This document shows, piece after piece, positions 26,942 through 35,444 of a stretch of DNA of 64,000 bases. This DNA comes from Allobosea sp. 47.2.35 (GTDB lineage: Bacteria; Pseudomonadota; Alphaproteobacteria; Rhizobiales; Beijerinckiaceae): assembly GCF_024655635.1 (NCBI RefSeq), contig NZ_JANLGI010000017.1, positions 62,001 through 126,000 on the forward strand, read 5' to 3'. The first letter of the stretch is position 1. Each line of letters opens with the position of its first letter. The position numbers were made by a program, and so were the translations under genes. The notes under the pieces are model-generated. The model was not told the origin of the DNA, did not search any database, and saw only the letters and a program-made list of their open reading frames with translations.

Positions 26942-27546
26942 CGAATACGGTCATGAACGAAGACGACGACGGCCCCGCGCCGAGCTGGCGCCAGCGGCCC
27001 AAGCCCATGGGCTTCGAGATCGGCTACAAGCTCGAGGGCGAGACACTCGAGGTCGACCGGACTCGCCGGGTCGACAACATCCGCCTCAGCGCGGTCGAGC
27101 AGGTGCGCTTCGTCTATGCGCCCGGAAACATCTCGTCGAAGGGCTACAAGACGCAGCTCAGGCTCAGCGATGGCCGCACCGTGACCTTCGGCAACCTGTC
27201 CTGGCGCTCGCTCACCGATCTCGACCGCGACGATCCGCGCTATCACCGCTTCGTCACGGCGCTGTCGGCCGCGATCGCACGAGCCAATCCCAAAGCCCGC
27301 TTCGTCGCCGGGCGGCCGAAGCCGATCTGGCTCGGCGTGGCCGCCGTCGGCGCGCTCTCGCTGCTGATGCTGACGGCGTTCACGCTGCGCGCCTTCCAGC
27401 AGGGCGCGACCAATGCCGGCCTGCTTGGCGTTCTGCTGATCGCCGCCTCGTTCTGGCAGGTCTGGCCGCTGGTCAGCCTCAACCGGCCGCGCGAACTCGC
27501 GACCGGCGAAGTGCCTGAAAGCCTCGTCCCGGGCGGGACGGGCTGA
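26938..27546 (+). CDS. Membrane protein of unknown function, coupled to the VWA gene
   Basis: 202 residues. A soluble N-terminal region (about 1-120, with YKTQLRLSDGRTVTFGNLSW, possibly PH-like beta-rich) is followed by two membrane segments (about 122-143 and 156-178). I do not recognise the family. The start is taken as GTG 26938 overlapping the upstream stop, with GAAGG nine bases before; ATG 26953 is the alternative. The overlap implies coupled expression with the VWA protein, and the two could form a membrane-linked complex (inference). Confidence 0.7.
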   Translation: MTNTVMNEDDDGPAPSWRQRPKPMGFEIGYKLEGETLEVDRTRRVDNIRLSAVEQVRFVYAPGNISSKGYKTQLRLSDGRTVTFGNLSWRSLTDLDRDDPRYHRFVTALSAAIARANPKARFVAGRPKPIWLGVAAVGALSLLMLTAFTLRAFQQGATNAGLLGVLLIAASFWQVWPLVSLNRPRELATGEVPESLVPGGTG

Positions 27547-27549
27547 GCA

Positions 27550-27972
27550 TCAACGGACGACCAGCACCGAGCATTTCGCCCGGCGCACGATAGCCGAAGC
27601 GTTCGAGCCGATGACATAGGCGAGCATGCCGGGCTCATGCGAGCCGATGACGATGAGGTCGATACCGCCCGCGTCGGCCTCGGCCAGCACCTCGCCGTGG
27701 ACGGAGCCGATCAGCACCTTGGCCGAGACCTGCTCGGCCGGAAGATCGACCTTCGCCGCGATCTCGGCGAGCTTCGCCTCGGCGTCTTCCTGCTGTTCGG
27801 AATCGAAATCGGCTGGCACGAATTCCATGTAGGTGACCGGGATCAGCGAGCGGACATAGACCAGCCGCACCTTTCCCCCGGAAATCTTGGCGAAGGATAC
27901 GGCTGCCGCGATCGCCGGCAGGGCGAGATCGGCTTCGGCGAGATCAACGGGGACCATGATCGATCTGTACAT
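27550..27972 (-). CDS. Universal stress protein (UspA family)
   Basis: 140 residues. Opens MYRSIMVPVDLAEADLAL and closes with the ATP-binding signature GSHEPGMLAYVIGSNASAIVRRAKCSVLVVR-type segment (G-2x-G-9x-G-S/T). These cytoplasmic dimers aid survival under stress. ATG 27972 has GGAGG five bases upstream; the longer frame to 28143 runs through a palindromic element and is rejected. It is convergent with the membrane-protein gene, 3 bp apart. Confidence 0.92.
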   Translation of the reverse strand: MYRSIMVPVDLAEADLALPAIAAAVSFAKISGGKVRLVYVRSLIPVTYMEFVPADFDSEQQEDAEAKLAEIAAKVDLPAEQVSAKVLIGSVHGEVLAEADAGGIDLIVIGSHEPGMLAYVIGSNASAIVRRAKCSVLVVR

Positions 27973-27986
27973 CGCATCCTCCAAGG

Positions 27987-28030
27987 CATCGGACTGAAAA
28001 GTGGGCACCACTTTTCGGAAGCATCCGATG
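27987..28030. repeat. Nested palindromic element (rhizobial RIME-like)
   Basis: Inner arms GAAAAGTGG / CCACTTTTC (27996-28004 and 28008-28016, 3-nt loop) are enclosed by outer arms CATCGGA / TCCGATG (27987-27993 and 28024-28030). The AAAGTGG...CCACTTTTC core resembles the palindromic units scattered in rhizobial genomes. It starts 15 bp upstream of the usp ATG, so it would lie in the 5' leader or promoter. Confidence 0.6.
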
Positions 28031-28208
28031 ATATCACAAATGCTTAGATCGCTCTCGCCACACCCGGCAGCGTAGACGGCGATCCAGGCCGGCTGTGAAC
28101 CCATCATGGAGTTTGCCAGCACGTGCGCCATGATCCAGCGCAAATGCGGGATGCGGCGCAGCGCCGCGCGCCTGATCAGTATCGGCTGATTACCGACATC
28201 GAGAGGGC

Positions 28209-28300
28209 GTCACCCCGGACAAGCTGCGCAGCAGCGCCGATCCGGGATCCATCGTCGAGTTCCGGAGCCCTCCGATGTATCCCGGGGCAAGCCCGGGATG
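28209..28300. repeat. Paired-hairpin intergenic element (BIME/REP-like, family B, copy 1)
   Basis: Begins GTCACCCCGGACAAGC, contains GATCCGGGATCCAT, and ends with the hairpin ATCCCGGG-N5-CCCGGGAT. The order and sequence match the element at 46967-47059, allowing for an inverted second unit. It lies just downstream of the ferredoxin gene. Confidence 0.6.
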
Positions 28301-28332
28301 CCGAAGCGGTTCCGAGGGAAGCCAGTATGCCT

Positions 28333-28653
28333 TCAGCCCTGACGCTCGGGCGTGCGGACGACGAGCCCGTCGAGCTCGTCGCGGATGCGGATCTGGCAGG
28401 AGAGGCGCGAATTCGGGCGGACGTCGAAGGCGAAGTCCAGCATGTCCTCTTCCATATGCTCGGCAGGGCCAACGGCAGCGGTCCAGGCGTCGTCGACATA
28501 GACATGGCAGGTGGCGCAGGCGCAGGCGCCACCGCATTCCGCCTCGATGCCGGGGATCGCGTTGCGGATCGCCGTCTCCATCACGGTCGAGCCGGTTTCG
28601 GCCTCGACGGTGCGGCTCTCGCCCTGAGCGTCGATGAAGGTGATGTTGGGCAT
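28333..28653 (-). CDS. [2Fe-2S] ferredoxin, adrenodoxin type
   Basis: 106 residues. Cluster ligands C40, C46, C49 (CGGACACATC) and C86 (LSCQI) follow the C-x5-C-x2-C-x36-C spacing of adrenodoxin-like ferredoxins; an extra Cys44 lies within the loop. It carries electrons to cytochromes P450, Rieske oxygenases or Fe-S assembly; the acidic EEDMLDFAF segment is the usual partner-docking helix. No oxidase or reductase gene is adjacent, so the partner is unknown. Confidence 0.93.
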   Translation of the reverse strand: MPNITFIDAQGESRTVEAETGSTVMETAIRNAIPGIEAECGGACACATCHVYVDDAWTAAVGPAEHMEEDMLDFAFDVRPNSRLSCQIRIRDELDGLVVRTPERQG

Positions 28654-28738
28654 GAAGGACTCCGGCGGCGCGATGACGGCCTCCGCTTAGAGCATTTCAA
28701 AGCGGCACGGAACGGGGTTTCGCGCCGCAGCCACCCGC

Positions 28739-29077
28739 TCAGGCGGCGCAGTCGAAGCGCGCGATGACCGCCCTCGCCTCAGCAGCGGCCAAGGCGAGCG
28801 CGTCGAGTGCACTCTCGCTCACCTGCTGCTGCGGCCCGGCCAGGCTCTCCTCGATGCGGTCGGCCGCCTCGGCGACCTGCCAGGCGCCGACGGCGCGGGC
28901 GGCCCCCTTCAGGGTGTGGGCCGCATCCATCCGCTGCTGCCGGTCGGCGCTGCCATGGATCGCGCGCAGATGGACGACGCATTGCTGGGCAAAGAGCGTG
29001 AGCAACTCGCGCTCCAGCTCATGATCACCGGCTGTCTGGCTGGAGAGATAGGCGAAATCGATGGCCTTCTCGGTCAT
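28739..29077 (-). CDS. Hpt-domain phosphotransfer protein
   Basis: 112 residues, a single histidine-phosphotransfer domain. The phospho-acceptor is His54 in AAHTLKGAAR, the hallmark HxxKG motif. It would relay phosphate between a hybrid kinase and a response regulator; none is adjacent. ATG 29077 is preferred to 29116 because the fold begins soon after it, although no clear ribosome site is seen. It is divergent from the giant growth-pole protein, sharing a 262-bp upstream region with a possible CtrA-type site. Confidence 0.87.
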   Translation of the reverse strand: MTEKAIDFAYLSSQTAGDHELERELLTLFAQQCVVHLRAIHGSADRQQRMDAAHTLKGAARAVGAWQVAEAADRIEESLAGPQQQVSESALDALALAAAEARAVIARFDCAA

Positions 29078-29153
29078 GTCGGGAACTCTTGAAAACTGGT
29101 CATCAAATGGCCGCATCGGCCGGTCTCATGCCCTTCAGGAAGCGCCGCGATGG

Positions 29154-29168
29154 TAAACGAGGCGTTAA
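29154..29168. promoter_or_regulatory. Candidate CtrA-type site (TAAA-N7-TTAA)
   Basis: TAAA-CGAGGCG-TTAA matches seven of eight positions of the alphaproteobacterial CtrA consensus TTAA-N7-TTAA, and is followed by C. It lies between the Hpt gene and the growth-pole gene, both plausibly cell-cycle linked. A single near-match in 262 bp can occur by chance, though AT-rich tetramers are scarce in this GC-rich sequence. Confidence 0.3.
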
Positions 29169-29339
29169 CGACGTTTGTGAATCGCGCGGTCAAATGGGTT
29201 TCCAAGGCTCCAGGGGTCCACTACCCTTCCAATTGGTAAATGATGGGCGCAGTGTCTCCGTTCACCCGGCCAGAGGCGGCATGGGGCGGCGGAGATCACC
29301 GTACGCGCCCATGTTCAGTAGCGTGGCGAGGCGGCAACG

Positions 29340-32300
29340 ATGAATCGACCCAAGAAGCTCCAGGACCCCACTGAAGCTGCGATGTCGGCGATCGAAGAGG
29401 CGCTTCGGCTCGACCAGCCCAAGGACGGCACTGACACGCCGGTCGAGACCGAGCCCCGGCTGCCGACGACCAGCGAGAACGACCTGAAGCTCGAAATGCC
29501 GCGCGTCGAGCCGGCTCCTGTCGCGCTGCCGCCCATGCCTGCCGCCCCCGCCCAGCAGCAGCAGCCAGTGCCGCCGCGCGCCGCGATCGCGCCCGATACC
29601 AGCCGCGTCGCCAATGACGACCGCCGGGATTCGAGTTCGCTCGTCCAGGCCTTCGCCGTGCGCCCCTCAAGCAGGCCCTACTGGTTCGCCGCGCTCGCCT
29701 CGCTCGCCTGGCTCGGCGGCGCCGCCTTCGTCCTGCTCGGCCGCTACGGCTCGTTCAGCAACGGCCTGCCCGAGCCCGTCGCCAGCTTCGGCATCGGCGA
29801 GTGGACCCTGCTCGCACTCTCGATCGGTGCGCCGGTCGTGTTCTTCTTCGTCCTGGCGGCACTCTATCGCCGCACCCAGGAAATGCGCCTGATCTCGCGC
29901 GCCATGACCGAGGTCGCGCTGCGCCTCGCCGAGCCGGAGGTTGCCGGCGCCGATTCCGTGCTGTCGCTCAGCCAGACGATCCGTCGCGAGGTCGCCGCCA
30001 TGGGCGACGGCATCGAGCGCGCCGTGGCGCGCGCTGGCGAACTCGAAACCATCGTCCGCGGCGAGATCTCGACGCTCGAGCGCGCCTATGCCGACAACGA
30101 AATCCGCCTGCGCTCGCTGATCGACGAGCTCGTCACCCAGCGCGAGGCCGTGGTCGGCAATGCCGAGCGCGTCAAACTCGCCATCAGCGGAGCCCATGAC
30201 GGGCTCGCCAAGGACCTCGACAGCGCCAGCCGCGCCATCGCGGAGGCCGTCTCGCAGGCCGGCGACCGCGTCACCGGCTCGCTCGGCGCCAAGGGCGACC
30301 AGATCACGCTGGCGCTCGGCCGCGCCGGCGAGAAGATGATCGAAGAGATCAGCGGCCGCAGCCACGACCTCGTCGAGCGTCTCCAGATCACCTCCGGTGA
30401 AGTCTCCGAGCGCCTGGCCGGCGCCAGCGGCAACCTGTCGGATATGCTCGACGGCCGCGCCAAGGAGATCGCAAGCTCGCTGGAGCGCACCGGCGCGGTC
30501 CTCACCGAGGGCCTGACCACCGGCGCCCAGGACGTCACCCGCGCGATCAGCGAGACCGGCAACCAGGTCGCCGAGACGCTGACCGGCCGCGTCGAGACGG
30601 TCAACGAACTGCTCAAGAACACCGGCGAGACGCTTGCCCGCGACATCTCGGCGCGCGGCACGGAAGCCGCCGAGCGCTTCGAGGTCAGCAGCCGCAACAT
30701 GGTCGCGCTGATCGAGAGCCAGAGCGAGGCCCTGCAGGCGCGTCTGGCGGAATCGGGCGAAGCGCTGCGCAGCGCCCTCTCCGATGAGGGCGAAAGCGTC
30801 ACCACCCGCCTCGCCGAGGTCGGGCGCGGCGTCAACAGCCTGCTCAACCGTCAGAACGAAGCCATCGCCAACCGTCTCACCGAGGTCGGCGAGAGCGTCC
30901 ATGGTCTGATCGGCACGCATGGCGAGACGCTGGTCAGCCGCCTCAACGAGACCGCCCGCACCGTCGACGACGTGTTGCGCGAGCGCAGCGAGGCGATCAT
31001 CCTGCGCGTCAACGATGCCAGCCAGTCGCTCAGCGAATCCGTCGCGCAGCATGGCGACACTCTCACCAGCCGCATCACCGATGTCGCAGGCCAGGTGAAC
31101 GGGCTCTTTACCGAGCAGGGCAGCAAGCTCGTCGACCGCCTGAACGAAACCGGCCAGACCGTCCACACTCTGCTCGACCAGCAGGCCGAGAAGCTCGTCG
31201 GCCGCGTCTCCAGCGCCGGCAGCGAGCTCGCCGATCTGGTCGGCCAGCAGAGCGACAGCGTCGTCGAACGCGTCGCCGAAGCCGGCCGCGGCCTCGCCAG
31301 CCTGATGGGCGAACACAGCGACGCCACCGTCGCGCGCGTCTCCAATGCCGGCGCCGATGTCGCCAAGCTCCTGTCGGAGCGCAGCGAGGCGCTGGTCTCC
31401 AGCGTCTCTGGCGCCGTCAACACGGTCGAGACCCGCCTGCGCGACGAGAGCGAACTGCTCGTCAGCCGCCTGACCCAGGCCGGGCAGGATGTCAGCGCCG
31501 TCGTCGGCAGCGAGAGCGAACGCCTGCTCTCCGGCCTCTCGGAGACCGGCATGCGCGTCAGCGCCCTGCTCGACGAGCAGGCTGGCGCGATGACCGTCAA
31601 GGTTTCGCAGGCCGGGCTCGAGATCAAGGACCTGCTCGGCAGCGAGAGCCAGGCGCTGGCCAGCCGCGTCGCCGATGTCGGCCGCTCGGTGCACGGCATC
31701 CTGGCTGAACGCTCGAACGCGCTGATCTCCCGCCTCGCCGAGACCGGCGCCAGCATCGACGAGCGCGGCGCGACGCTCGCCTCCCGCATCACCGGCAGCA
31801 TCGAGGCGGCGCAGAACGCCCTTGAGCAGCAGCAGACCGGCTTCCTCGCCAGCGTCAGCGACACGGCTGAAAAGGTCAGCACCCTGCTCGACGGGCAGCG
31901 CGAGACCATGGTGCGCGACCTCGTCAGCACTGGCCGCGAGGTCCACACCCTGCTCGGCGAGCAGAGCGAGGACCTGGCGCGCCGCATGACCGAGGCAACC
32001 CGCACCCTCACCGAGACCATCAATGTCGACGGCCGTCATGTCGCCGACCGCGTCTCCGAGGCGACGCAAGGCTTGCGTGACACCTTCACCGTCCATGCCG
32101 AGGAGGCACGCACCCTGCTCGCTGGCACCGGCCGCGAGATCGTGCTGGCGCTGACCCAGCAGGGCGGGCGCGTCAACGAGGCGCTCTCGGCCAATGCCGA
32201 GTCCATGCTGCGTTCGGTCGAGGGCCGTGCGCAGGCGCTGAACGAGGCGCTGGCGCTGCGCCATGACGCGCTGACCAAGCTCTTCGACGAGCGCGGGCAT

Positions 32301-35300
32301 GAGATCGAGGCCGCGCTCGGCGGGCGTCTGGCCGCATTCTCGACTCTGTTCGATACGCAGGGCCGCGACGTCGAGACCGCGCTTGCCGCGCGCCTCGGCG
32401 CCTTCGAGGACCTCATCGTCAACCAGGGCGGCCTGCTGACCGCCAAGATCGCGGGCGACGCACAGCAGCTCACCGCCGCGCTCCATTCCGGCATCGCGCA
32501 GGTCGAGAAGCTGATCTCCGAGGACAGCGTCATGCTGGCTGACAAGGCCGGCACCCGCGCGCTGGAAGCAGCCGAGCTCCTCGCCAGCCGCACCCGCGAG
32601 GCCGCGGAGGCGATGGAAAGCCAGATCAAGCTGTTCGAGGACCGCTCGGGCACCAAGAGCGCCGAGATCGCCGGCACGCTCGACAGCCTGATCGCGCGCA
32701 TCGACGGCAGCCTCGGCTCGCGCGCCACCGCCCTCAACGAGGCGCTGGTCGAGCGCACGGTCGATATCGCCCGCGTCCTGGCCGAAGGCGGACGCGAGGT
32801 CACCCGCGCGCTTGCGGCCAAGGCCGACGAGATCGGCGAGGTCGTCACCTCCAAGAGCGAGTCGCTCACCCGCACGCTCAGCGACAAGGCCGATACGATC
32901 AACGCGACGCTGGGCGGTCGCGCCCTGCAGATCGCCGATACGCTCGACCAGAGCGTCGCGCGCTTCGAGGAGCGCGTCGTCGGGCGGCTCGACACCGTCT
33001 CGAACACGCTCGACACGCGTGGCGACGAGATCGCCGCCACGCTGCAGGGCCGTTCGGAGGCCATCGCCGCGGTGCTCGCCGAGCGCGCGCAGGAACTGCG
33101 CGCCCTGTTCGACGATCAGGGCGGCGGCATGGTCTCGGCGCTCGCCGGGCAGAGCGAGGCGATCGCCGCCGCGCTCACCGAACGCGCCGAGCAGTTGCGG
33201 ACCCTGTTCGACGATCGCGGGCTCGGCATCGTCGCCGCGCTCGGCCGTCGCGGCGACGCGATCTCGGGGGCGCTCGACCAGCGCGCCGAGCAGCTGCGCG
33301 CGATCTTCGAGGGCCAGGGCGCCGGCATCGTCACGGCGCTGGAGCGTCAGGGCGTGGCGATCACCAACTCGCTGGACGAGCGGACCGACGCCATGCGCGC
33401 CGCCTTCGACGCCAAGGGCCACGGCCTCGTCGAACTCATCGGCCGCCAGGGCGAAACCCTGACCCAGTCGCTCGACGAGCGGGTGGAGACCCTGCGCGCC
33501 GTGTTCGACGCCAAGGGCAATGGTGCCGTCGAGGCGCTGAACGAGCGCGGCGAGGCGCTGGCCGCCGAGTTCGCCACGGTCGGCGAGACGGTGGTGCGCG
33601 CGCTCGAAAGCCGCGGCAACGCCATCGTCGCCGGCCTGCGCGATCGCGGCGCGGTCATCGCCAATGCGGTCGAGGCTTCGTCCAATGCGCTCCGCGAGAC
33701 GCTCGAAGCCGGTTCGCGCCAGTCGATCGAGGCGCTGGTCGGCACCAACGAGCAGCTGCGTGAGGAGCTCGGCGGCATGCTGGGACGCCTCGGCGAAGCC
33801 AACAAGCTGATGCAGCAGATCGTCAACGGCGCGAACAAGAACCTCGCCGCCGTCGAGAACAGCCTGTCGACCCGCGTCGGCGAATTGCAGAATGTGATTG
33901 GCACCGTGATGGCGGAGGCCGGCTCGGCCTCGCAGCAGGTTACGGCGCAGATCGCCGAGCTGAAGAGCTTCTCGGAAGGCACGCTGCGCGAAACCACCGC
34001 GCTGATCGGCCAGCTCGATGATCGCGGCACCTCGCTCAACGAGGTCACGCAGGCCAGCAGCGCGGCGCTCAACGCCGTCGCCGGCCGGCTGGAGCAGATC
34101 GAGAGCCGCGTCGGCAAGGCGCTGGCCGAGCGCCGCGATGCGCTGGAGCAGCTGCACGGGCTGATCGCCAACCGCACCGACGATGTCGAGTCGATCACCC
34201 GCTCCTTCGCCTCGCTGATCGACGACTCGCTCAGCACCGCCGAGGCGCGCGCGCGCCAGATCGGCGCCGTCCTGTCCGACTCGGCGGAAGCGACGACGAA
34301 CGCGATCGCCCAGCAGTTCGAGACGATCCGCTCGGCCACTGGCCAGGAGCGCGAGCGCACGGCGGAGGCCCTGCGCCTGGCCTATGCCCAGGTCTCGACC
34401 GAGATCGGCGGCGAGATCACCAAGGTGACCGAGCGCTTCCAGAAGGCGGCGCAGGACATGCGCGGCATCACCGGCGACATCCAGCGTGAGCTGGAGGCGA
34501 CCCGCGCCGAGCTGAAGCGCGGCGTGCTCGAACTGCCGGCGGAGGCCCAGGAATCGACCTCGGCCATGCGCCGGGTCGTGGCCGAGCAGATCAAGGCGCT
34601 GAACGATCTCACCGAGATCGTGACGCGATCCGGCCGTCGTGGCGACGTCTCGCTGCCGATCGACCATGCCGCCAGCCGCCGCCCGGTCGCTGCTGCGGCT
34701 GTCCCTGCTCCGGTGGCTCCGACCCGGCCTGCTCAGGCGTTCACGCCGGCGCCGCAGCCCACCCCTGTCGCAGAGGAGCCGCTGCTGCGGCCGTCCATCG
34801 ACGCGGTGAGCGAGCCTGCGCAGCCTGCCGCGCCGCGCGCGAACGCCCGCATCGAGACCGCGACCACGCCGAGCCGTCCGGCCACGGTGCAGGAAGCGTC
34901 GCGCCGCCAGCCGGAGCCGGCCCAGCAGCAGCCGGCCAAGGCCGGCTGGCTCTCGGACCTGCTGACCCGCGCCTCGCGCGAGGACAAGCAGCCCGAGCCG
35001 AGCAAGCCGACGTCCCATTCGATCGAGAAGCTCGACTCGCTCTCCGTCGATATCGCGCGGATGATCGACCATGACGCGGCCGTCGAGCTGTGGGACCGCT
35101 ACAAGCGTGGCGAGCGCAATGTCTTCACCCGCCGGCTCTACACGCTGCAGGGCCAGCAGACCTTCGACGAGATGCGCCGCAAATACCGTCGCGACGCCGA
35201 GTTCAAGGATACGGTGGACCGCTATATCGAGGAGTTCGAGCGCCTGCTCGGCGAAGCCGCCAAGGACGACCGCGACTCGATGGTGGCCAAGACCTACCTG

Positions 35301-35360
35301 ACCTCGGAGACCGGCAAGGTCTACACGATGCTGGCCCATGCCAGCGGGCGCTTCGAGTAA
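29340..35360 (+). CDS. rgsE: Giant growth-pole ring protein (GPR/RgsE homologue) with 22- and 33-residue repeats
   Basis: 2006 residues. Order: Pro/Gln-rich N-terminus (1-110), two membrane segments (about 114-134 and 155-175), a helical stalk, eighteen gap-free 22-residue apolipoprotein-like repeats (410-805, e.g. starting at V520, V542, L564, V586), further 11-mer-based helix, four exact 33-residue repeats (1253-1384, LRxLFDxxGxG), coiled coil to about 1765, a Pro/Ala-rich linker (1780-1890) and a conserved globular C-terminus (1896-2006, YKRGERNVFTRRLYTLQGQQ). Size, membrane anchor, apolipoprotein-type repeats and C-terminus match Agrobacterium GPR and Sinorhizobium RgsE, which form a ring at the growing pole and are needed for unipolar growth. 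A strong terminator follows. Confidence 0.85.
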   Translation: MNRPKKLQDPTEAAMSAIEEALRLDQPKDGTDTPVETEPRLPTTSENDLKLEMPRVEPAPVALPPMPAAPAQQQQPVPPRAAIAPDTSRVANDDRRDSSSLVQAFAVRPSSRPYWFAALASLAWLGGAAFVLLGRYGSFSNGLPEPVASFGIGEWTLLALSIGAPVVFFFVLAALYRRTQEMRLISRAMTEVALRLAEPEVAGADSVLSLSQTIRREVAAMGDGIERAVARAGELETIVRGEISTLERAYADNEIRLRSLIDELVTQREAVVGNAERVKLAISGAHDGLAKDLDSASRAIAEAVSQAGDRVTGSLGAKGDQITLALGRAGEKMIEEISGRSHDLVERLQITSGEVSERLAGASGNLSDMLDGRAKEIASSLERTGAVLTEGLTTGAQDVTRAISETGNQVAETLTGRVETVNELLKNTGETLARDISARGTEAAERFEVSSRNMVALIESQSEALQARLAESGEALRSALSDEGESVTTRLAEVGRGVNSLLNRQNEAIANRLTEVGESVHGLIGTHGETLVSRLNETARTVDDVLRERSEAIILRVNDASQSLSESVAQHGDTLTSRITDVAGQVNGLFTEQGSKLVDRLNETGQTVHTLLDQQAEKLVGRVSSAGSELADLVGQQSDSVVERVAEAGRGLASLMGEHSDATVARVSNAGADVAKLLSERSEALVSSVSGAVNTVETRLRDESELLVSRLTQAGQDVSAVVGSESERLLSGLSETGMRVSALLDEQAGAMTVKVSQAGLEIKDLLGSESQALASRVADVGRSVHGILAERSNALISRLAETGASIDERGATLASRITGSIEAAQNALEQQQTGFLASVSDTAEKVSTLLDGQRETMVRDLVSTGREVHTLLGEQSEDLARRMTEATRTLTETINVDGRHVADRVSEATQGLRDTFTVHAEEARTLLAGTGREIVLALTQQGGRVNEALSANAESMLRSVEGRAQALNEALALRHDALTKLFDERGHEIEAALGGRLAAFSTLFDTQGRDVETALAARLGAFEDLIVNQGGLLTAKIAGDAQQLTAALHSGIAQVEKLISEDSVMLADKAGTRALEAAELLASRTREAAEAMESQIKLFEDRSGTKSAEIAGTLDSLIARIDGSLGSRATALNEALVERTVDIARVLAEGGREVTRALAAKADEIGEVVTSKSESLTRTLSDKADTINATLGGRALQIADTLDQSVARFEERVVGRLDTVSNTLDTRGDEIAATLQGRSEAIAAVLAERAQELRALFDDQGGGMVSALAGQSEAIAAALTERAEQLRTLFDDRGLGIVAALGRRGDAISGALDQRAEQLRAIFEGQGAGIVTALERQGVAITNSLDERTDAMRAAFDAKGHGLVELIGRQGETLTQSLDERVETLRAVFDAKGNGAVEALNERGEALAAEFATVGETVVRALESRGNAIVAGLRDRGAVIANAVEASSNALRETLEAGSRQSIEALVGTNEQLREELGGMLGRLGEANKLMQQIVNGANKNLAAVENSLSTRVGELQNVIGTVMAEAGSASQQVTAQIAELKSFSEGTLRETTALIGQLDDRGTSLNEVTQASSAALNAVAGRLEQIESRVGKALAERRDALEQLHGLIANRTDDVESITRSFASLIDDSLSTAEARARQIGAVLSDSAEATTNAIAQQFETIRSATGQERERTAEALRLAYAQVSTEIGGEITKVTERFQKAAQDMRGITGDIQRELEATRAELKRGVLELPAEAQESTSAMRRVVAEQIKALNDLTEIVTRSGRRGDVSLPIDHAASRRPVAAAAVPAPVAPTRPAQAFTPAPQPTPVAEEPLLRPSIDAVSEPAQPAAPRANARIETATTPSRPATVQEASRRQPEPAQQQPAKAGWLSDLLTRASREDKQPEPSKPTSHSIEKLDSLSVDIARMIDHDAAVELWDRYKRGERNVFTRRLYTLQGQQTFDEMRRKYRRDAEFKDTVDRYIEEFERLLGEAAKDDRDSMVAKTYLTSETGKVYTMLAHASGRFE
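30567..31754 (+). repeat. Eighteen tandem 66-bp coding repeats (22-residue units)
   Basis: Within the growth-pole gene, residues 410-805 divide into 22-residue units without insertion or deletion; each has a hydrophobic residue at position 1, usually Leu/Val at 4-5, a central E/S-rich turn and an R-L/V at 15-16. The DNA is diverged, so the repeat is maintained at protein level. Confidence 0.85.
33096..33491 (+). repeat. Four tandem 99-bp coding repeats (33-residue units)
   Basis: Residues 1253-1384 contain four 33-residue units beginning LRALFDDQG, LRTLFDDRG, LRAIFEGQG and MRAAFDAKG; a fifth begins at L1385 and decays. 33 is three times 11, the same helical period as the upstream 22-residue units. 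Confidence 0.85.
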
Positions 35361-35385
35361 GCGACGCTATAATTCCCAAAACGAG

Positions 35386-35416
35386 AAAGGCCGCCCTCGG
35401 GCGGCCTTTCCTTTTT
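35386..35416 (+). terminator. Intrinsic terminator of the growth-pole gene
   Basis: AAAGGCCGCCC-TC-GGGCGGCCTTT (11-bp perfect stem) is followed by CCTTTTT, 25 bp past the stop. The A-run on the left arm would also let it act on the opposite strand for the convergent ATPase gene. Confidence 0.88.
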
Positions 35417-35444
35417 GGAGCTCTGCGGAAAGCCGGAAGCTCTC

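Larger units (their letters stand above)
27973..28332. other. Intergenic region carrying two palindromic elements (360 bp)
   Basis: The stretch between the usp start and the ferredoxin stop holds a nested palindrome (27987-28030) and a paired-hairpin repeat (28209-28300). Between them (28031-28208) I see no gene. The usp promoter must lie near or within the first palindrome. Confidence 0.6.

Noticed and set aside
28688..28725. A further rhizobial palindromic element (AGAGCATTTC-like) between the Hpt and ferredoxin genes
   Set aside because: The resemblance is partial and no paired arm could be completed, so it is not listed as a repeat.
30567..31754. Regular 66-bp periodicity that might suggest a CRISPR or satellite array
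   Set aside because: The period is a multiple of three inside one open frame, units are diverged at DNA level and there are no identical repeats separated by unique spacers. It is a protein repeat.
29667..35339. An 1890-codon open frame antisense to the growth-pole gene
   Set aside because: It is a by-product of GC-rich codon bias and of the repeats on the sense strand. The sense frame has membrane segments, in-register repeats, a conserved C-terminal domain and a terminator; the antisense frame has none of these.
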